NCBI GenBank assembly: GCA_021831785.1
Contig: JAKBMB010000026.1
Span: forward strand, 1 to 64,000
DNA length: 64,000 nucleotides
Direction: 5' to 3'
Origin: Deltaproteobacteria bacterium
Lineage (GTDB): Bacteria > Desulfobacterota > Binatia > Binatales > Binataceae
In this document: one piece after another, positions 8,957 to 17,457 of the stretch
Layout of the letters: each line of letters starts with the position of its first letter
Position numbering within the stretch: position 1 is the stretch's first letter
Made by a program: the position numbers and the translations under genes
The notes under the pieces: generated by a model
Databases searched by the model: none
The model's input: the letters and a program-made list of their open reading frames with translations, nothing else
Told to the model about the DNA's origin: nothing

Positions 8957-9021
8957 GCTCGACCCGCAGCGCCAGCAACTAAACGAAGTTGCCGCAGCCC
9001 AATTGCACGAGGAGACTGGCA

Positions 9022-9360
9022 GTGCCGAGCAAAGAGGAACTGTGCGACCAAGCGGTCGATCTTTACGCCGAAGACAATTACGAAGAGGCAATCCGGCTAT
9101 ACGAACAGGCGCTCGCGCTTGACCCGGCCTTCAGCGAGGCGATGCACGGGTTGGCCATGTGCTACCAGGCCACGGGCGACCTGGACCGCGCCATCGAAAT
9201 GACCAAGACGCATATCGAGCATGATCCGGAGGATATCTTGGCCTTCACCAACCTCAGCATGTTCTATCAAAAAAAAGGGATGATTAAAGAAGCCGAGGCG
9301 GCTGGGGCCGAGGCGCGAAGATTGGATTGGAAGCGCCAGCTCCAGGAGGGCAAGAAGTAA
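9022..9360 (+). CDS. Small tetratricopeptide-repeat protein
   Basis: A 112-aa protein made almost entirely of about three TPR units (roughly 5-38, 39-72, 73-106), each with the A-x-Y/F-x-G/A-x2-A-I and DP patterns (NYEEAIRLYEQALALDP). Such helical repeats mediate protein-protein contacts. No catalytic domain or signal peptide is present. The start is taken as GTG at 9022, because CGAGGAG lies 7 nt upstream and PSKEEL follows. An upstream ATG at 8989 has no such site. Confidence 0.8.
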   Translation: MPSKEELCDQAVDLYAEDNYEEAIRLYEQALALDPAFSEAMHGLAMCYQATGDLDRAIEMTKTHIEHDPEDILAFTNLSMFYQKKGMIKEAEAAGAEARRLDWKRQLQEGKK

Positions 9361-9504
9361 TTTGTCTCGCCCAATAATTCGGCGCTTTTTGATCGATACG
9401 AGGCCGGCGCGCGGTCTTTGCTCAGTGCCCTTGCATGCCGTCGCGCGAGCGCCTTTGCGGACAAGGCCTCGGACAGACCGCGCCGGCGCTTCGAAGCTTC
9501 GGTA

Positions 9505-10527
9505 ATGCAGCCCAAATCGCCGGTTGTCGTAATTCACGGCGGCGCGGGAGGTCAAACCCCCGGGCCGGACGTCGCGCGCCGCAGGCAGGTCATGCTCAAC
9601 GCCGTGCTGGCCGCCGCAACTAGCCTCAGACAAGGCGCAAGCGCTCTCGACGCCGCGGTCAAGGCGGTGGTAGCGCTCGAGGACGACCCGCTATTTAACG
9701 CCGGCTACGGCTCGGCGCTCAATCGTGAAGGTGCCGTCGAGATGGACGCCTCGGTGATGGTCGGCGGGACCGATGCTCGCGCTGGGGCCGTCGCTGCGGT
9801 GCGCGGCGTCAGAAATCCGATTCTGCTGGCCAAAGCCGTGATGGAACGCACGTCCCATGTGCTGATAGTCGGCGAAGGGGCCCGACGCCTGGCGCGCGAG
9901 GTCGGGCTCAAGCGTTGCCGGCCGCAAGCGCTGATTAGCGAGCGGGCCCGGCTTCAGTGGCAGGCACAGGCGCTGCAACGGCTCCGACCCCAGGCGGCTG
10001 CCGGCACACCGGTCAGAGCCGGGCGCGAGCGTCTTGCCCCGGTTCGCGAGCGCCGTGGCGCGGGGAGCCAGGCCGGCAGACCGGTCCGAGCCAAGGCCGG
10101 TACGTTTACGCCGGGCGCAACGGTCGGGGCCGTCGGATTGGATATGCACGGCGGCCTGGCTGCCGCTACCTCAACCGGAGGAATCATGGGCAAGCTGCCA
10201 GGGCGAGTCGGCGATTCGGCGATAATCGGCGCGGGTACTTTCGCCGACCCAAGCGGCGCAGCTTCCGCCACCGGAGCGGGCGAAGCTATCCTTAAAGTCG
10301 GGCTTTGCGGCGAGGCGGTTCGAGCGCTGCGGACGCTATCGGCTAAGCACGCCGCCTTGCGGGCGATTAGCAACCTGGCCAAGGCAACCGGCGCGCAAGC
10401 GGGGATCATCCTGCTCGACCGCCGCGGCGGCTACGCTTATGCGCATAACGCCCAAGCGATGGACGTTGCTTGCTTCGACCCGGTAAATGGCGCGCGCTTT
10501 TTCACCGTCCGCCCAACGCCTCTTTGA
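9505..10527 (+). CDS. Isoaspartyl peptidase / type III L-asparaginase
   Basis: A 340-aa Ntn-hydrolase of the asparaginase T2 family. The start is placed at MQPKSPVVVIHGGAGG because the family begins with a short beta strand and the HGGAG loop. The autocleavage site, and thus the nucleophile, is T206 in ATVGAVGLD, followed by the TSTGG substrate motif. Cleavage there would give alpha (about 205 aa) and beta (about 135 aa) subunits. The segment just before T206 (about 150-200) is Arg/Ala-rich linker, as is common in the family. It would remove isoaspartyl residues from peptides or hydrolyse asparagine. Confidence 0.9.
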   Translation: MQPKSPVVVIHGGAGGQTPGPDVARRRQVMLNAVLAAATSLRQGASALDAAVKAVVALEDDPLFNAGYGSALNREGAVEMDASVMVGGTDARAGAVAAVRGVRNPILLAKAVMERTSHVLIVGEGARRLAREVGLKRCRPQALISERARLQWQAQALQRLRPQAAAGTPVRAGRERLAPVRERRGAGSQAGRPVRAKAGTFTPGATVGAVGLDMHGGLAAATSTGGIMGKLPGRVGDSAIIGAGTFADPSGAASATGAGEAILKVGLCGEAVRALRTLSAKHAALRAISNLAKATGAQAGIILLDRRGGYAYAHNAQAMDVACFDPVNGARFFTVRPTPL

Positions 10528-10761
10528 GCGCGATCGAGCAAGAAATCCCGGTTCTCTGCCTTAACCAGCCACGGTTCCCTAAGATAAAAATGCCGCCCGC
10601 GCGCGAAACCGGACGAGCCGGTAAAAAGGAGCGGTGCGCAGGGTCCCATCTCATTTCGGCGGCGGCCACAAAACTTTGGCTTGCCGTCGGCTGCAGCCTC
10701 GCGCCAAATTGTTTCGTGCCGCGCCGTTGGCAACTTTAACATCCGCATCAGATAGACCATC

Positions 10762-12690
10762 ATGACGTACTCCTCGCTGAATCAAGCCGCGGCCGGAGCG
10801 GAACGACCCGAAAACCTCTATCCGAAGGCGACCCGCGCACTGTCGCTATCCACAGTCTTGAAATTTCTGCTGGCGACCGGGTTTGCGCTCGCCTTGTTCG
10901 GACTCGACATAAACTCGCCTTTCGAGACCGACCAGGAGCCCTATTACGCTTCGGTGATTCGCGACGTCGCAGAGAACGGGCGCTGGCTGGCGCCGCTCGA
11001 TGGTTACGGCGAAATCTGCCGCAAGCCGCCGCTTTACTTGTGGTTATCCGCCTTATTGGTCAAAGCTACCCGCGGTTCGGTCGACGAGGTAACTACGCGG
11101 GCGGTCAGCTTGACGGCGGGAGCAGTTCTCGCGGGTGAAACGCTGCTCGTCGGGCAGGCGTGCTTAGGTCCCGCCGGAGGATGGCTGGCGTATCTTTTTC
11201 TGCTCGGCAGCTATGGATTTGCCTCGCAGGCGGCGTGCGCGCAAACCGACATGCTGATGGCGTTGTTTGTCCTAAGCGCGATAGTCCTGGCGTGCCGCTT
11301 GGAGGAAGGGAAAGCGCCGGCGCGCGCCGGCGGCGCGATCGGTCTCTTGCTCGGGCTCGCGATTCTGACCAAAGGTCCCTTGGCGTTGGTCTTGAGCGGG
11401 CTGGTGATGATGGTCTATCGGGGACTTGCCGGCCAAAATCCGCTGGACCTGTTTCGGCGTGGATGGGTCTGGCGCGCGGCAGCGCTGGCTTGCGTTATCG
11501 GCCTATCGTGGTACGCGATAGCCTGGCTTAGCTGGCGCGAAAACCTGCTCACGGTTCATGTGCTGCAGGAAAACCTGGGGCATTTTTTGCCCGCCCGATT
11601 CGGCGGGACCGGAGAGGCTTCGAAGCCGCTCTACTTCCCGACGCTTAAGCTGCTTGGCGGCGCTCTGCCGATGAGCCTGGGGGCGCCCGCGCTCGTTCTG
11701 GCGATTTGGCGTTCCGGGCGCGGGCTTGTCTCGCGCAAGCTCTTGGCACTGCAACTAAGTATCGTGATTGTGGTGCTGGTTTTTTTCACTTTGGCGAGCT
11801 CTAAACGGCCGGTTTACGTACTTCCCGCGTACCCTGCTCTGGCAATCCTTCTGGCCTGGGTATTTCTTACCGACGGGCGACTCGCCGCGGCGCCCAGCGG
11901 ATGCCGCGAGCGGTCGCTCGGCAGCGCCGAGAGCATCGCTCAGGGTCAGCCGGAACGCGCCGCCGCAGCCCAAGAACCGAGAGCGCGGACTGCCGGCCGG
12001 TCACCCGACCGGGCGAGTTCTTTAGTCGGCGCTCTACGCAGCAGCGCCTGCATGTTGGCCGTATTCGGCTTTGCCGCCGCCGTCGTTGCATGCCTCATCG
12101 CGAAGTTCGCTCTGGATCTCTTACCCGGTCTAGCGGCGCATTTCGCTCCCACCGACGCCGGCTACACCGCGCTTTTCGTCCGGCTCGCCACGCGCCCGGC
12201 CCTTGGAGTAATTATCTTTGTTTCGACAAGCGCGATCGGCCAGGCGCTGGTGATCGGCGGCTTATGGCGTAAGTCGCGCTCCGTTTCGAGCTTCGGCGTG
12301 GCGTTGCTGGCGCTGGCCGGGGTGGGACTGTGGCTCGGCTTACTGAAGCCCGCGCACGCCCAACTTTACACGCTGAAAGGTTTCGTAGCCACTGCTCGCA
12401 GCTCGACCGGTCAGGCGCCGGTCTATGTGCTCGGTGGAGAGGACTATCAGGTTTCGTTTTACTATAAGAAAACCGTACCGATATGGCGGCCGGACGAGCT
12501 AGCGAAGTCAGGAGCCCGGTCAAGCGCTTATCTCATCGGATGGAGCAATGATCTGGCGCGTGCCCAGATACCGGCAGGGCATCGGCTTGAGCTTAGTTTT
12601 TGCGCAGGCGCAAAGCGTCCGCGCGGCCAGATGTGTCTGGCTAAGGTGTCGCCGCTCGGATCGACGGCCTCCGGCTTCAGTTCGAGGTAG
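10762..12690 (+). CDS. GT39-type polyprenyl-phosphate glycosyltransferase
   Basis: A 642-aa multi-pass inner-membrane protein of the ArnT/PMT (GT39, GT-C fold) type. The first periplasmic loop carries the acidic motif (FETDQEPYYA) and the downstream KPPLYLWLSALL motif typical of the family. Many membrane segments follow, for example around 170-330 and 440-530. A hydrophilic Ala/Arg-rich insert lies near 385-430. The soluble C-terminal part (about 545-642) has the VYVLGGEDYQVSFYY pattern seen in ArnT-like enzymes. It probably transfers a sugar from a lipid carrier to lipid A, protein or another envelope acceptor. No arn genes are adjacent. Confidence 0.88.
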   Translation: MTYSSLNQAAAGAERPENLYPKATRALSLSTVLKFLLATGFALALFGLDINSPFETDQEPYYASVIRDVAENGRWLAPLDGYGEICRKPPLYLWLSALLVKATRGSVDEVTTRAVSLTAGAVLAGETLLVGQACLGPAGGWLAYLFLLGSYGFASQAACAQTDMLMALFVLSAIVLACRLEEGKAPARAGGAIGLLLGLAILTKGPLALVLSGLVMMVYRGLAGQNPLDLFRRGWVWRAAALACVIGLSWYAIAWLSWRENLLTVHVLQENLGHFLPARFGGTGEASKPLYFPTLKLLGGALPMSLGAPALVLAIWRSGRGLVSRKLLALQLSIVIVVLVFFTLASSKRPVYVLPAYPALAILLAWVFLTDGRLAAAPSGCRERSLGSAESIAQGQPERAAAAQEPRARTAGRSPDRASSLVGALRSSACMLAVFGFAAAVVACLIAKFALDLLPGLAAHFAPTDAGYTALFVRLATRPALGVIIFVSTSAIGQALVIGGLWRKSRSVSSFGVALLALAGVGLWLGLLKPAHAQLYTLKGFVATARSSTGQAPVYVLGGEDYQVSFYYKKTVPIWRPDELAKSGARSSAYLIGWSNDLARAQIPAGHRLELSFCAGAKRPRGQMCLAKVSPLGSTASGFSSR

Positions 12691-12864
12691 GTTCTGCCGA
12701 AGGATTCGGCGCCGCTTCGCGGGGATGCGGGGAAGGCAGCGATCACGACGGCGCCTGTCTGCGCCGGACAAGTTCGCCGACGGCGCGGTCGCCTCCGCCA
12801 CGGAGAGAGCGCGGCGTGCAAGGTCGCTAAGCTAGTTTGAAGCTGAAAGAAGCGGAGCGATTTT

Positions 12865-13047
12865 ATGGCGGCTTGGCTAAACTTCATCGTCTCACTGATT
12901 CTCCCGCTGTGGGGGATCGCGGTCATCTACTTGGGTTTGCACTGGTTCGTTATGAGCTGGCTTGGATGCGGAATTGGCGTGTCTCTGATGGGTCTGATAT
13001 TGATGGCGGGCAACCCCTGGGTTACCGGCCTGCTGCGCCGGCCCTGA
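12865..13047 (+). CDS. Small two-helix membrane protein
   Basis: A 60-aa product with two hydrophobic segments (about 5-27 and 29-50: LILPLWGIAVIYLG, GVSLMGLILMAG). AGCGGAGCG lies about 6 nt before the ATG at 12865, a good ribosome binding site. I recognise no family. The strong RBS and hydrophobic coherence support a real small gene. Confidence 0.6.
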   Translation: MAAWLNFIVSLILPLWGIAVIYLGLHWFVMSWLGCGIGVSLMGLILMAGNPWVTGLLRRP

Positions 13048-13333
13048 TCCGGTGCTTCGATTGCCTGCGCGGACCTACGCTATTCGCAGGCGCGCCACGC
13101 TGTGCTCAAGTCTACGTCCGGCCCGCGCACAGCCCATCATGAATTGAGGCCGCTCACCAGACAACGAGAGGGCCCCGGCGCACAATCCAAACCGGTCTTG
13201 CGGCGCCCAGGTCCTGCGCCTATTACATGGAGACGAAGCACATTGCCGCGGGGCCCATATATGGCGCCGAGGGGCTGCCGGCGCTAGCCGGCGAATTGCT
13301 CGAAAGCCGCGTCGGCGCTAGGGTTGTGTTGCA

Positions 13334-13672
13334 ATGCCTATCTACGAATATCAATGCGCCCGGTGCGCGGCCGTGAGCGCGCTCGTGGTGTTAGGCTCAG
13401 GCTCTAACGACAAGCCGCGATGCCAAAGCTGCGGGTCAGCTCGGCTAAGGCGCGTCATGTCCACGTTCGCCGTGGTGGCAAGCGAAGCGTCACGTCTGGC
13501 AAACCTCGATACCTCCGCGGCGGGCCGCAGCGAGTCTTTCTACAAAGACGCGCGCAACGTCGGTCTGGGGGCGAAAAAGCGCGCCCAGCAGATGGGAGTC
13601 AACCTAGGCCGCGGATTCGACGAGACCGTAGAAAAGGCGCGCAGCGGCAAGCTGGTGAAAGACATGCTATAG
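13334..13672 (+). CDS. FmdB-family zinc-ribbon protein
   Basis: A 112-aa protein starting with the conserved MPIYEYQC of FmdB/putative regulatory proteins. Zinc-ribbon cysteines C8, C11, C30 and C33 are all present, and the RRVMSTF segment follows as usual. The tail (50-112) is basic and helical and varies between homologues. The family is often called a regulator because of its link to formamidase/amidase operons, but its biochemical role is not established. It is followed closely by another small zinc-finger gene. Confidence 0.88.
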   Translation: MPIYEYQCARCAAVSALVVLGSGSNDKPRCQSCGSARLRRVMSTFAVVASEASRLANLDTSAAGRSESFYKDARNVGLGAKKRAQQMGVNLGRGFDETVEKARSGKLVKDML

Positions 13673-13789
13673 CCTGCAAGCGCTCCCTTCGTATCGCCTA
13701 ACGGTGTGCGATCGAGCGCCAAAAACGGGCTGATTCGATTTATCTGTGGCGAGAGTGGGGTTTTACTCCCAGCCAACAAGGCTTTCGTA

Positions 13790-14071
13790 ATGAGCGTTGT
13801 GGACGAAAAGGATCGCCTGGGACAGAAGCTGCGCGACCTGGAGAAGGCACGCGAAGACCAATGGGCGGCGGAGCACGACCGCGAGCTTCTCGATAAACTG
13901 CGGCGCAGGGCTGCCGCGCAAGGCCCGCAGATGAACTGCCCACAATGCGGGCGCGCACTGGAGTCCGTCACTCGCAAGGGGTTTTCGATGTCGCTATGCA
14001 GCGAGCATGGGGCGTGGATCGAAAAGGAAGCTCTGGAACGGCTGCTCGGAAAGGTCCGAGATAGCAAATAA
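13790..14071 (+). CDS. Small protein with TFIIB-type zinc finger
   Basis: A 93-aa protein with a charged N-terminal helix rich in Asp/Glu/Lys/Arg (1-45, coiled-coil-like) and a C-terminal zinc-binding module, C50-x2-C53 ... C70-x2-H73, followed by GAWIEKEALERLL. This matches the zf-TFIIB (PF13453-like) layout except that the fourth ligand is His rather than Cys. The start at ATG 13790 is chosen because the upstream extension has no family resemblance. Confidence 0.7.
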   Translation: MSVVDEKDRLGQKLRDLEKAREDQWAAEHDRELLDKLRRRAAAQGPQMNCPQCGRALESVTRKGFSMSLCSEHGAWIEKEALERLLGKVRDSK

Positions 14072-14090
14072 CCGCGCCAGCCACCCGCCC

Positions 14091-14624
14091 TTACCCGCGC
14101 CGCCGCCCCTTAACGCGCGCTCTAGCCCGCGGCTGCAGCCTCCCCTCAGGCAGGCCCTGCGGCTTCGCCGCAAGCTTCTCGATCGTCGCCTGCGTTCGCC
14201 TCATCGTTTCGACCATCTCGAGTTGCGCCTTAACGCGGCCAATCAAGCGCTCGCTCGAAACGGGCTTCACCAGAAAATCGCTCGCCCCAAGACGAGCCGC
14301 GCGCATCCGCGAGCCGTTGTCGTCTCTCGCCGTAACTACGATCACCGGAATTTCCGCCGTGGCCGGATCGCGTTTGAGCGCTCGACAGACCTCAAAGCCG
14401 TCCATCTCCGGCATCATCAGGTCCAGCAGGATTACGGACGGGCGCGCGGCTGCTAAAAGCTCGAGGCACTGCGCGCCGCTGTCCGCTTCAATCGTGTCGA
14501 AGCCTGCCTTGTCCAGCAACAGCGCCAGCACCTCGCGCACGTCCGGGTCGTCGTCGACCACCATGACGCGCTGCTTCGCGATTCTTGCGTGCGGCTTGCG
14601 CCTAGCAACTCTTTGCGGTTTCAC
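14091..14624 (-). CDS. Stand-alone response regulator receiver protein
   Basis: A 177-aa protein with one CheY-like receiver domain (about 18-135): acidic pocket D24-D26 (VVDDDP), phospho-acceptor D68 (ILLDLMMPEMDG), T98 and K120 (FLVKP). The C-terminal 40 residues are basic with no output domain recognised. It begins with GTG overlapping the stop codon of the sigma-54 activator (GTGA), so the two are co-translated. It may receive phosphate from a distant kinase and act by protein contact. No histidine kinase gene is nearby. Confidence 0.9.
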   Translation of the reverse strand: MKPQRVARRKPHARIAKQRVMVVDDDPDVREVLALLLDKAGFDTIEADSGAQCLELLAAARPSVILLDLMMPEMDGFEVCRALKRDPATAEIPVIVVTARDDNGSRMRAARLGASDFLVKPVSSERLIGRVKAQLEMVETMRRTQATIEKLAAKPQGLPEGRLQPRARARVKGRRRG

Positions 14625-15655
14625 TGTGGTACGGGAATGTCCGCACTGATCACGCCGCAGCGGCGCAGCTTGGCTGAAAACGTCGTGCGCTTAAGCCCGA
14701 GCAGCCGCGCCGCGGCTTGCTTATTACCGCCGGTGCGCCTGAGCGCCTCGTTGATATAACGCCCTTCCAGGTTCCGTATGATGGCGCTCAAGTCAATCCC
14801 GCTCTCGTCCAGCGCAACACCCGGCCGAGGCTCGCTCTCAAGGTGCATCCCCTGCCGTACCACCTCAGGCAATTGAGAGACATCGAACTCCTCCCGGTCG
14901 CTCAAAACAGTCAGCCTTTCGAGCAAATTTTCAAGCTCGCGCACATTGCCCGGCCAATCGTACGACCATAGATAAGCCATCGCCTCGTCCGTGACCGACC
15001 AGTTGCGCTGGCCATGACGGGCCCGCAGGCGCTCGAGGAAATACTCGACCAGGACGGGGATATCGCTGCGCCTCTGGCGCAGCGGGGGTACCGTAATCGG
15101 CACTACCTGGAGCCGGTAAAAAAGGTCTTCGCGAAAGTTTTTCTCGCCCACCGCTTGCGCCAAGTCACGATTGCTCGCGGCGATTACGCGCATGTCGACC
15201 GTCACCGCGCGATTGGTTCCCAGCGGTCTGACCTCTCGATCTTCAAGCACGCGCAGCAGCTTTACTTGCAGCGCCAGCGGCATCTCGCCGACCTCGTCCA
15301 GAAAAATCGTGCCGCCGTTGGCGGCGGCGAACAACCCCTGGCGCGACGCCACCGCTCCGGTAAAGGCGCCGCGTTCGTGCCCGAACATTTCGGACTCCAG
15401 CATCTCGTGCGGAATCGCCGCGCAATTGACCGGAATAAACGGCCTATCGCCGCGCCGCGAGCCCGCGTGTATCGCGCGCGCAACCACCTCTTTCCCGACG
15501 CCGCTTTCGCCGCTGATCAAGACGATCGAATCGGTCGCCGCGATCCGCTCGATAAGCTCGCGCAAGTGTACCATCGACGGGTGCTCGCCGATAAGCCGCG
15601 CCGGCGCTCCGGCCAACCCGGTACGCTCAGCGCTTTTCGCGATGAAAGACGCCAT
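14621..15655 (-). CDS. Sigma-54-dependent transcriptional activator
   Basis: A bacterial enhancer-binding protein of about 344 aa that starts almost directly with the AAA+ domain. Walker A is GESGVGKE, the sigma-54 contact loop GAFTGA is intact, Walker B is GTIFLDEVGEM, and the arginine-finger/sensor region (REDLFYRLQVVPI) follows. A C-terminal Fis-type helix-turn-helix (GNKQAAARLLGLKRTTFSAKL) binds DNA. There is no N-terminal receiver, GAF or PAS domain, unlike NtrC. Regulation may therefore come through the overlapping response regulator gene. The start at 15655 is inferred, and a longer in-frame N-terminus exists. Confidence 0.9.
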   Translation of the reverse strand: MASFIAKSAERTGLAGAPARLIGEHPSMVHLRELIERIAATDSIVLISGESGVGKEVVARAIHAGSRRGDRPFIPVNCAAIPHEMLESEMFGHERGAFTGAVASRQGLFAAANGGTIFLDEVGEMPLALQVKLLRVLEDREVRPLGTNRAVTVDMRVIAASNRDLAQAVGEKNFREDLFYRLQVVPITVPPLRQRRSDIPVLVEYFLERLRARHGQRNWSVTDEAMAYLWSYDWPGNVRELENLLERLTVLSDREEFDVSQLPEVVRQGMHLESEPRPGVALDESGIDLSAIIRNLEGRYINEALRRTGGNKQAAARLLGLKRTTFSAKLRRCGVISADIPVPQ

Positions 15656-15778
15656 CCCGTGACCCGCTCGCCCAGGCCCCCAGCCCTTGTCGTCAGCCTC
15701 CGGCCTTATCGAGGCATGGCCGCCCCGACAGAGGCCCGGCAAAAGCATCAAGCGCTCAACGCAAACGCGCCGCGATCG

Positions 15779-16285
15779 TCACCGCGCCGCGTCGGTTAAG
15801 ACTTCCCTATATACCGCTAACTGCCCCGGCGCCTCCGCGACCGAAATTTCGAGCGCGGCCAGGCCCTCCAGCGCCGCACGCCCCTCTAGCCGCCGACGCA
15901 GCTCCCCGCAAATAAACCGCGCCAGCTCCTCGGCCGAGCTATGGACGATCGGCAGCAACCGCACGTCGTCGGCCGGAAAAATAAACTCATCCTGCCCGCA
16001 TCGAACGGCCACGCGCCTGTCGCTCCGCCGCTCGAACACCAAACAGTCGCTCTCGGCCGGCAAAAGCGTACGCTCGTCCAGCGCGCCCACGATCTCGCGC
16101 ACCATTTCCTTGACCAGCCCGAAATCAAGCACGTACCCGGTCGCTGCTAGCCGCCCCTCTATTCTTACCCCGACTTGGTAGTTATGCCCGTGCAGCGGCT
16201 CGCGAAAGCCCGGATAGGCGATAAAATGGGCAGCCGAGAACTTGAGGTTCTCCTTGGCGACGACGACCGAGAACTTAGAACCCAT
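15779..16285 (-). CDS. 6-pyruvoyltetrahydropterin synthase / QueD-family protein
   Basis: A 168-aa T-fold protein. The zinc ligands of the family are present: H20 (SAAHF), H32 and H34 (PLHGHNYQV). The C-terminal catalytic His and Glu patterns (IVHSSAEELARFI, ISVAEAPGQLAVYRE) are also visible. The usual catalytic cysteine just before the HGH motif (for example KCERLHGH) is replaced by R28 (FREPLHGH), so 6-carboxytetrahydropterin synthase activity is doubtful. It may be a divergent pterin enzyme. The start at 16285 overlaps the end of the upstream GGCT-fold gene by 11 nt. Confidence 0.82.
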   Translation of the reverse strand: MGSKFSVVVAKENLKFSAAHFIAYPGFREPLHGHNYQVGVRIEGRLAATGYVLDFGLVKEMVREIVGALDERTLLPAESDCLVFERRSDRRVAVRCGQDEFIFPADDVRLLPIVHSSAEELARFICGELRRRLEGRAALEGLAALEISVAEAPGQLAVYREVLTDAAR

Positions 16286-17225
16286 GGCTAAGTTTCCCAT
16301 CCGGCCCGCCGCCGGCAAGCTCGAGCAGCGCCAAGATAGATTGCGATGGGCCGACGCGGAATCGCTCCTCGTAGCGCCGCTCGCCAAGCGAAGTCGCGGC
16401 TAAGAAATGCGCCTGTTCACCGCCACCTGCGCCGTCGAGCACGCCGGCCAACTCACGCGCCAGCGCGCTCTCAAAGTCAACCTGCCCAAGCAAATCGCTC
16501 AGATCAAGCCCGTGCCAAGCACCCAGCAAGCACTCCACAAAATAGCCAATCTGCGCTTCGCGGTCGACCGCACCCGATTTACCCCAGTCGAGCCCCTCGG
16601 ACAGGCCTAAGAGGCGATCAATCTCGCACGCGCGACGGCGAGAAACCACCTGCGCGGCGCCGCTGCCTTCAAAACCGGAGCCGATCGCGATGATCGCCGT
16701 GAAACCCTCGTCAAACCGCAAGGGATGAAAGATATAACCGGCCGAGGTGTAGTTCAGAAGCTCATATAGCGTCCGCCGGTATTCAAGCAGCCGATGACCG
16801 GCGCGCTCGGAAAGCCCCAGCAAGAACTCGCCGAGTGAAAGCCCCGCCCGGTCTGCCAGCGTAATCAGCTCGACGAGCTTCTCGGCGCTATACTCCTCGC
16901 GGCGGGCAATCGCGGGCGCACTCGTACGGTCGAACACCAACCCGAGCGCGCCGATTTCGCCCGCACGCGCGCTAAGCCCGACGCGCGCGCTAAGCGGCGC
17001 TTCGACCGTCTGCGGCTCGACGTCCATCGCCAGATAATTCCCGTGACCCGAGGGTTTGGCCAACCCCCGGCGCACGTTGCGAATCAGGACCGGAAAAGCA
17101 TCCTTGGCTCTAAGCTCGCTTTTGCCGTCACGGCGCACCGCGAGCAGCCCCGAGCCGCTCATCAGCGACCCGTAGCCAACCATCACCAAGTTCTGCTTTG
17201 TCGGCGCGAGGTTGGTCGCACTCAT
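16275..17225 (-). CDS. Gamma-glutamylcyclotransferase-fold protein
   Basis: A 316-aa protein whose N-terminus contains VMVGYGSLMSGSGL, the substrate-loop signature (YGSL) of the gamma-glutamylcyclotransferase/AIG2 fold. Further weak matches are GALGLVF and EEYS, where an acidic catalytic residue would be expected. The C-terminal 150 residues (TSAGYIFHPLRF onward) are not recognised by me. The start at ATG 17225 places the fold at the N-terminus. It overlaps the PTPS-like gene and is likely in one transcript with it. The substrate is unknown. Confidence 0.65.
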   Translation of the reverse strand: MSATNLAPTKQNLVMVGYGSLMSGSGLLAVRRDGKSELRAKDAFPVLIRNVRRGLAKPSGHGNYLAMDVEPQTVEAPLSARVGLSARAGEIGALGLVFDRTSAPAIARREEYSAEKLVELITLADRAGLSLGEFLLGLSERAGHRLLEYRRTLYELLNYTSAGYIFHPLRFDEGFTAIIAIGSGFEGSGAAQVVSRRRACEIDRLLGLSEGLDWGKSGAVDREAQIGYFVECLLGAWHGLDLSDLLGQVDFESALARELAGVLDGAGGGEQAHFLAATSLGERRYEERFRVGPSQSILALLELAGGGPDGKLSHGF

Positions 17226-17457
17226 GCCCGGCCATCCCGGAGATTCATCCGGCGGAACTCGGCCGGACAAGCGACGTCGCGTCGCACGAAACGCTCCGCG
17301 CTGCTCCGACTGCTCAGCGCACAGCACGGCCCGCGAGCGTACGCGCGATGCCGGTCAGATAAGTCCACGCGGCGCAAGTTCAACTGCATGGTTTTGTCCG
17401 GCGCGATAGCGGTGTCACCCGTCGCTGGCTTGCGGCGCTGAGTCGGCGAGCACGGCC

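Noticed and set aside
9418-9504. Upstream in-frame extension of the isoaspartyl peptidase
   Set aside because: The extra 29 residues are Arg/Ala-rich and precede the conserved VVVIHGGAG opening, so the internal ATG at 9505 is preferred.
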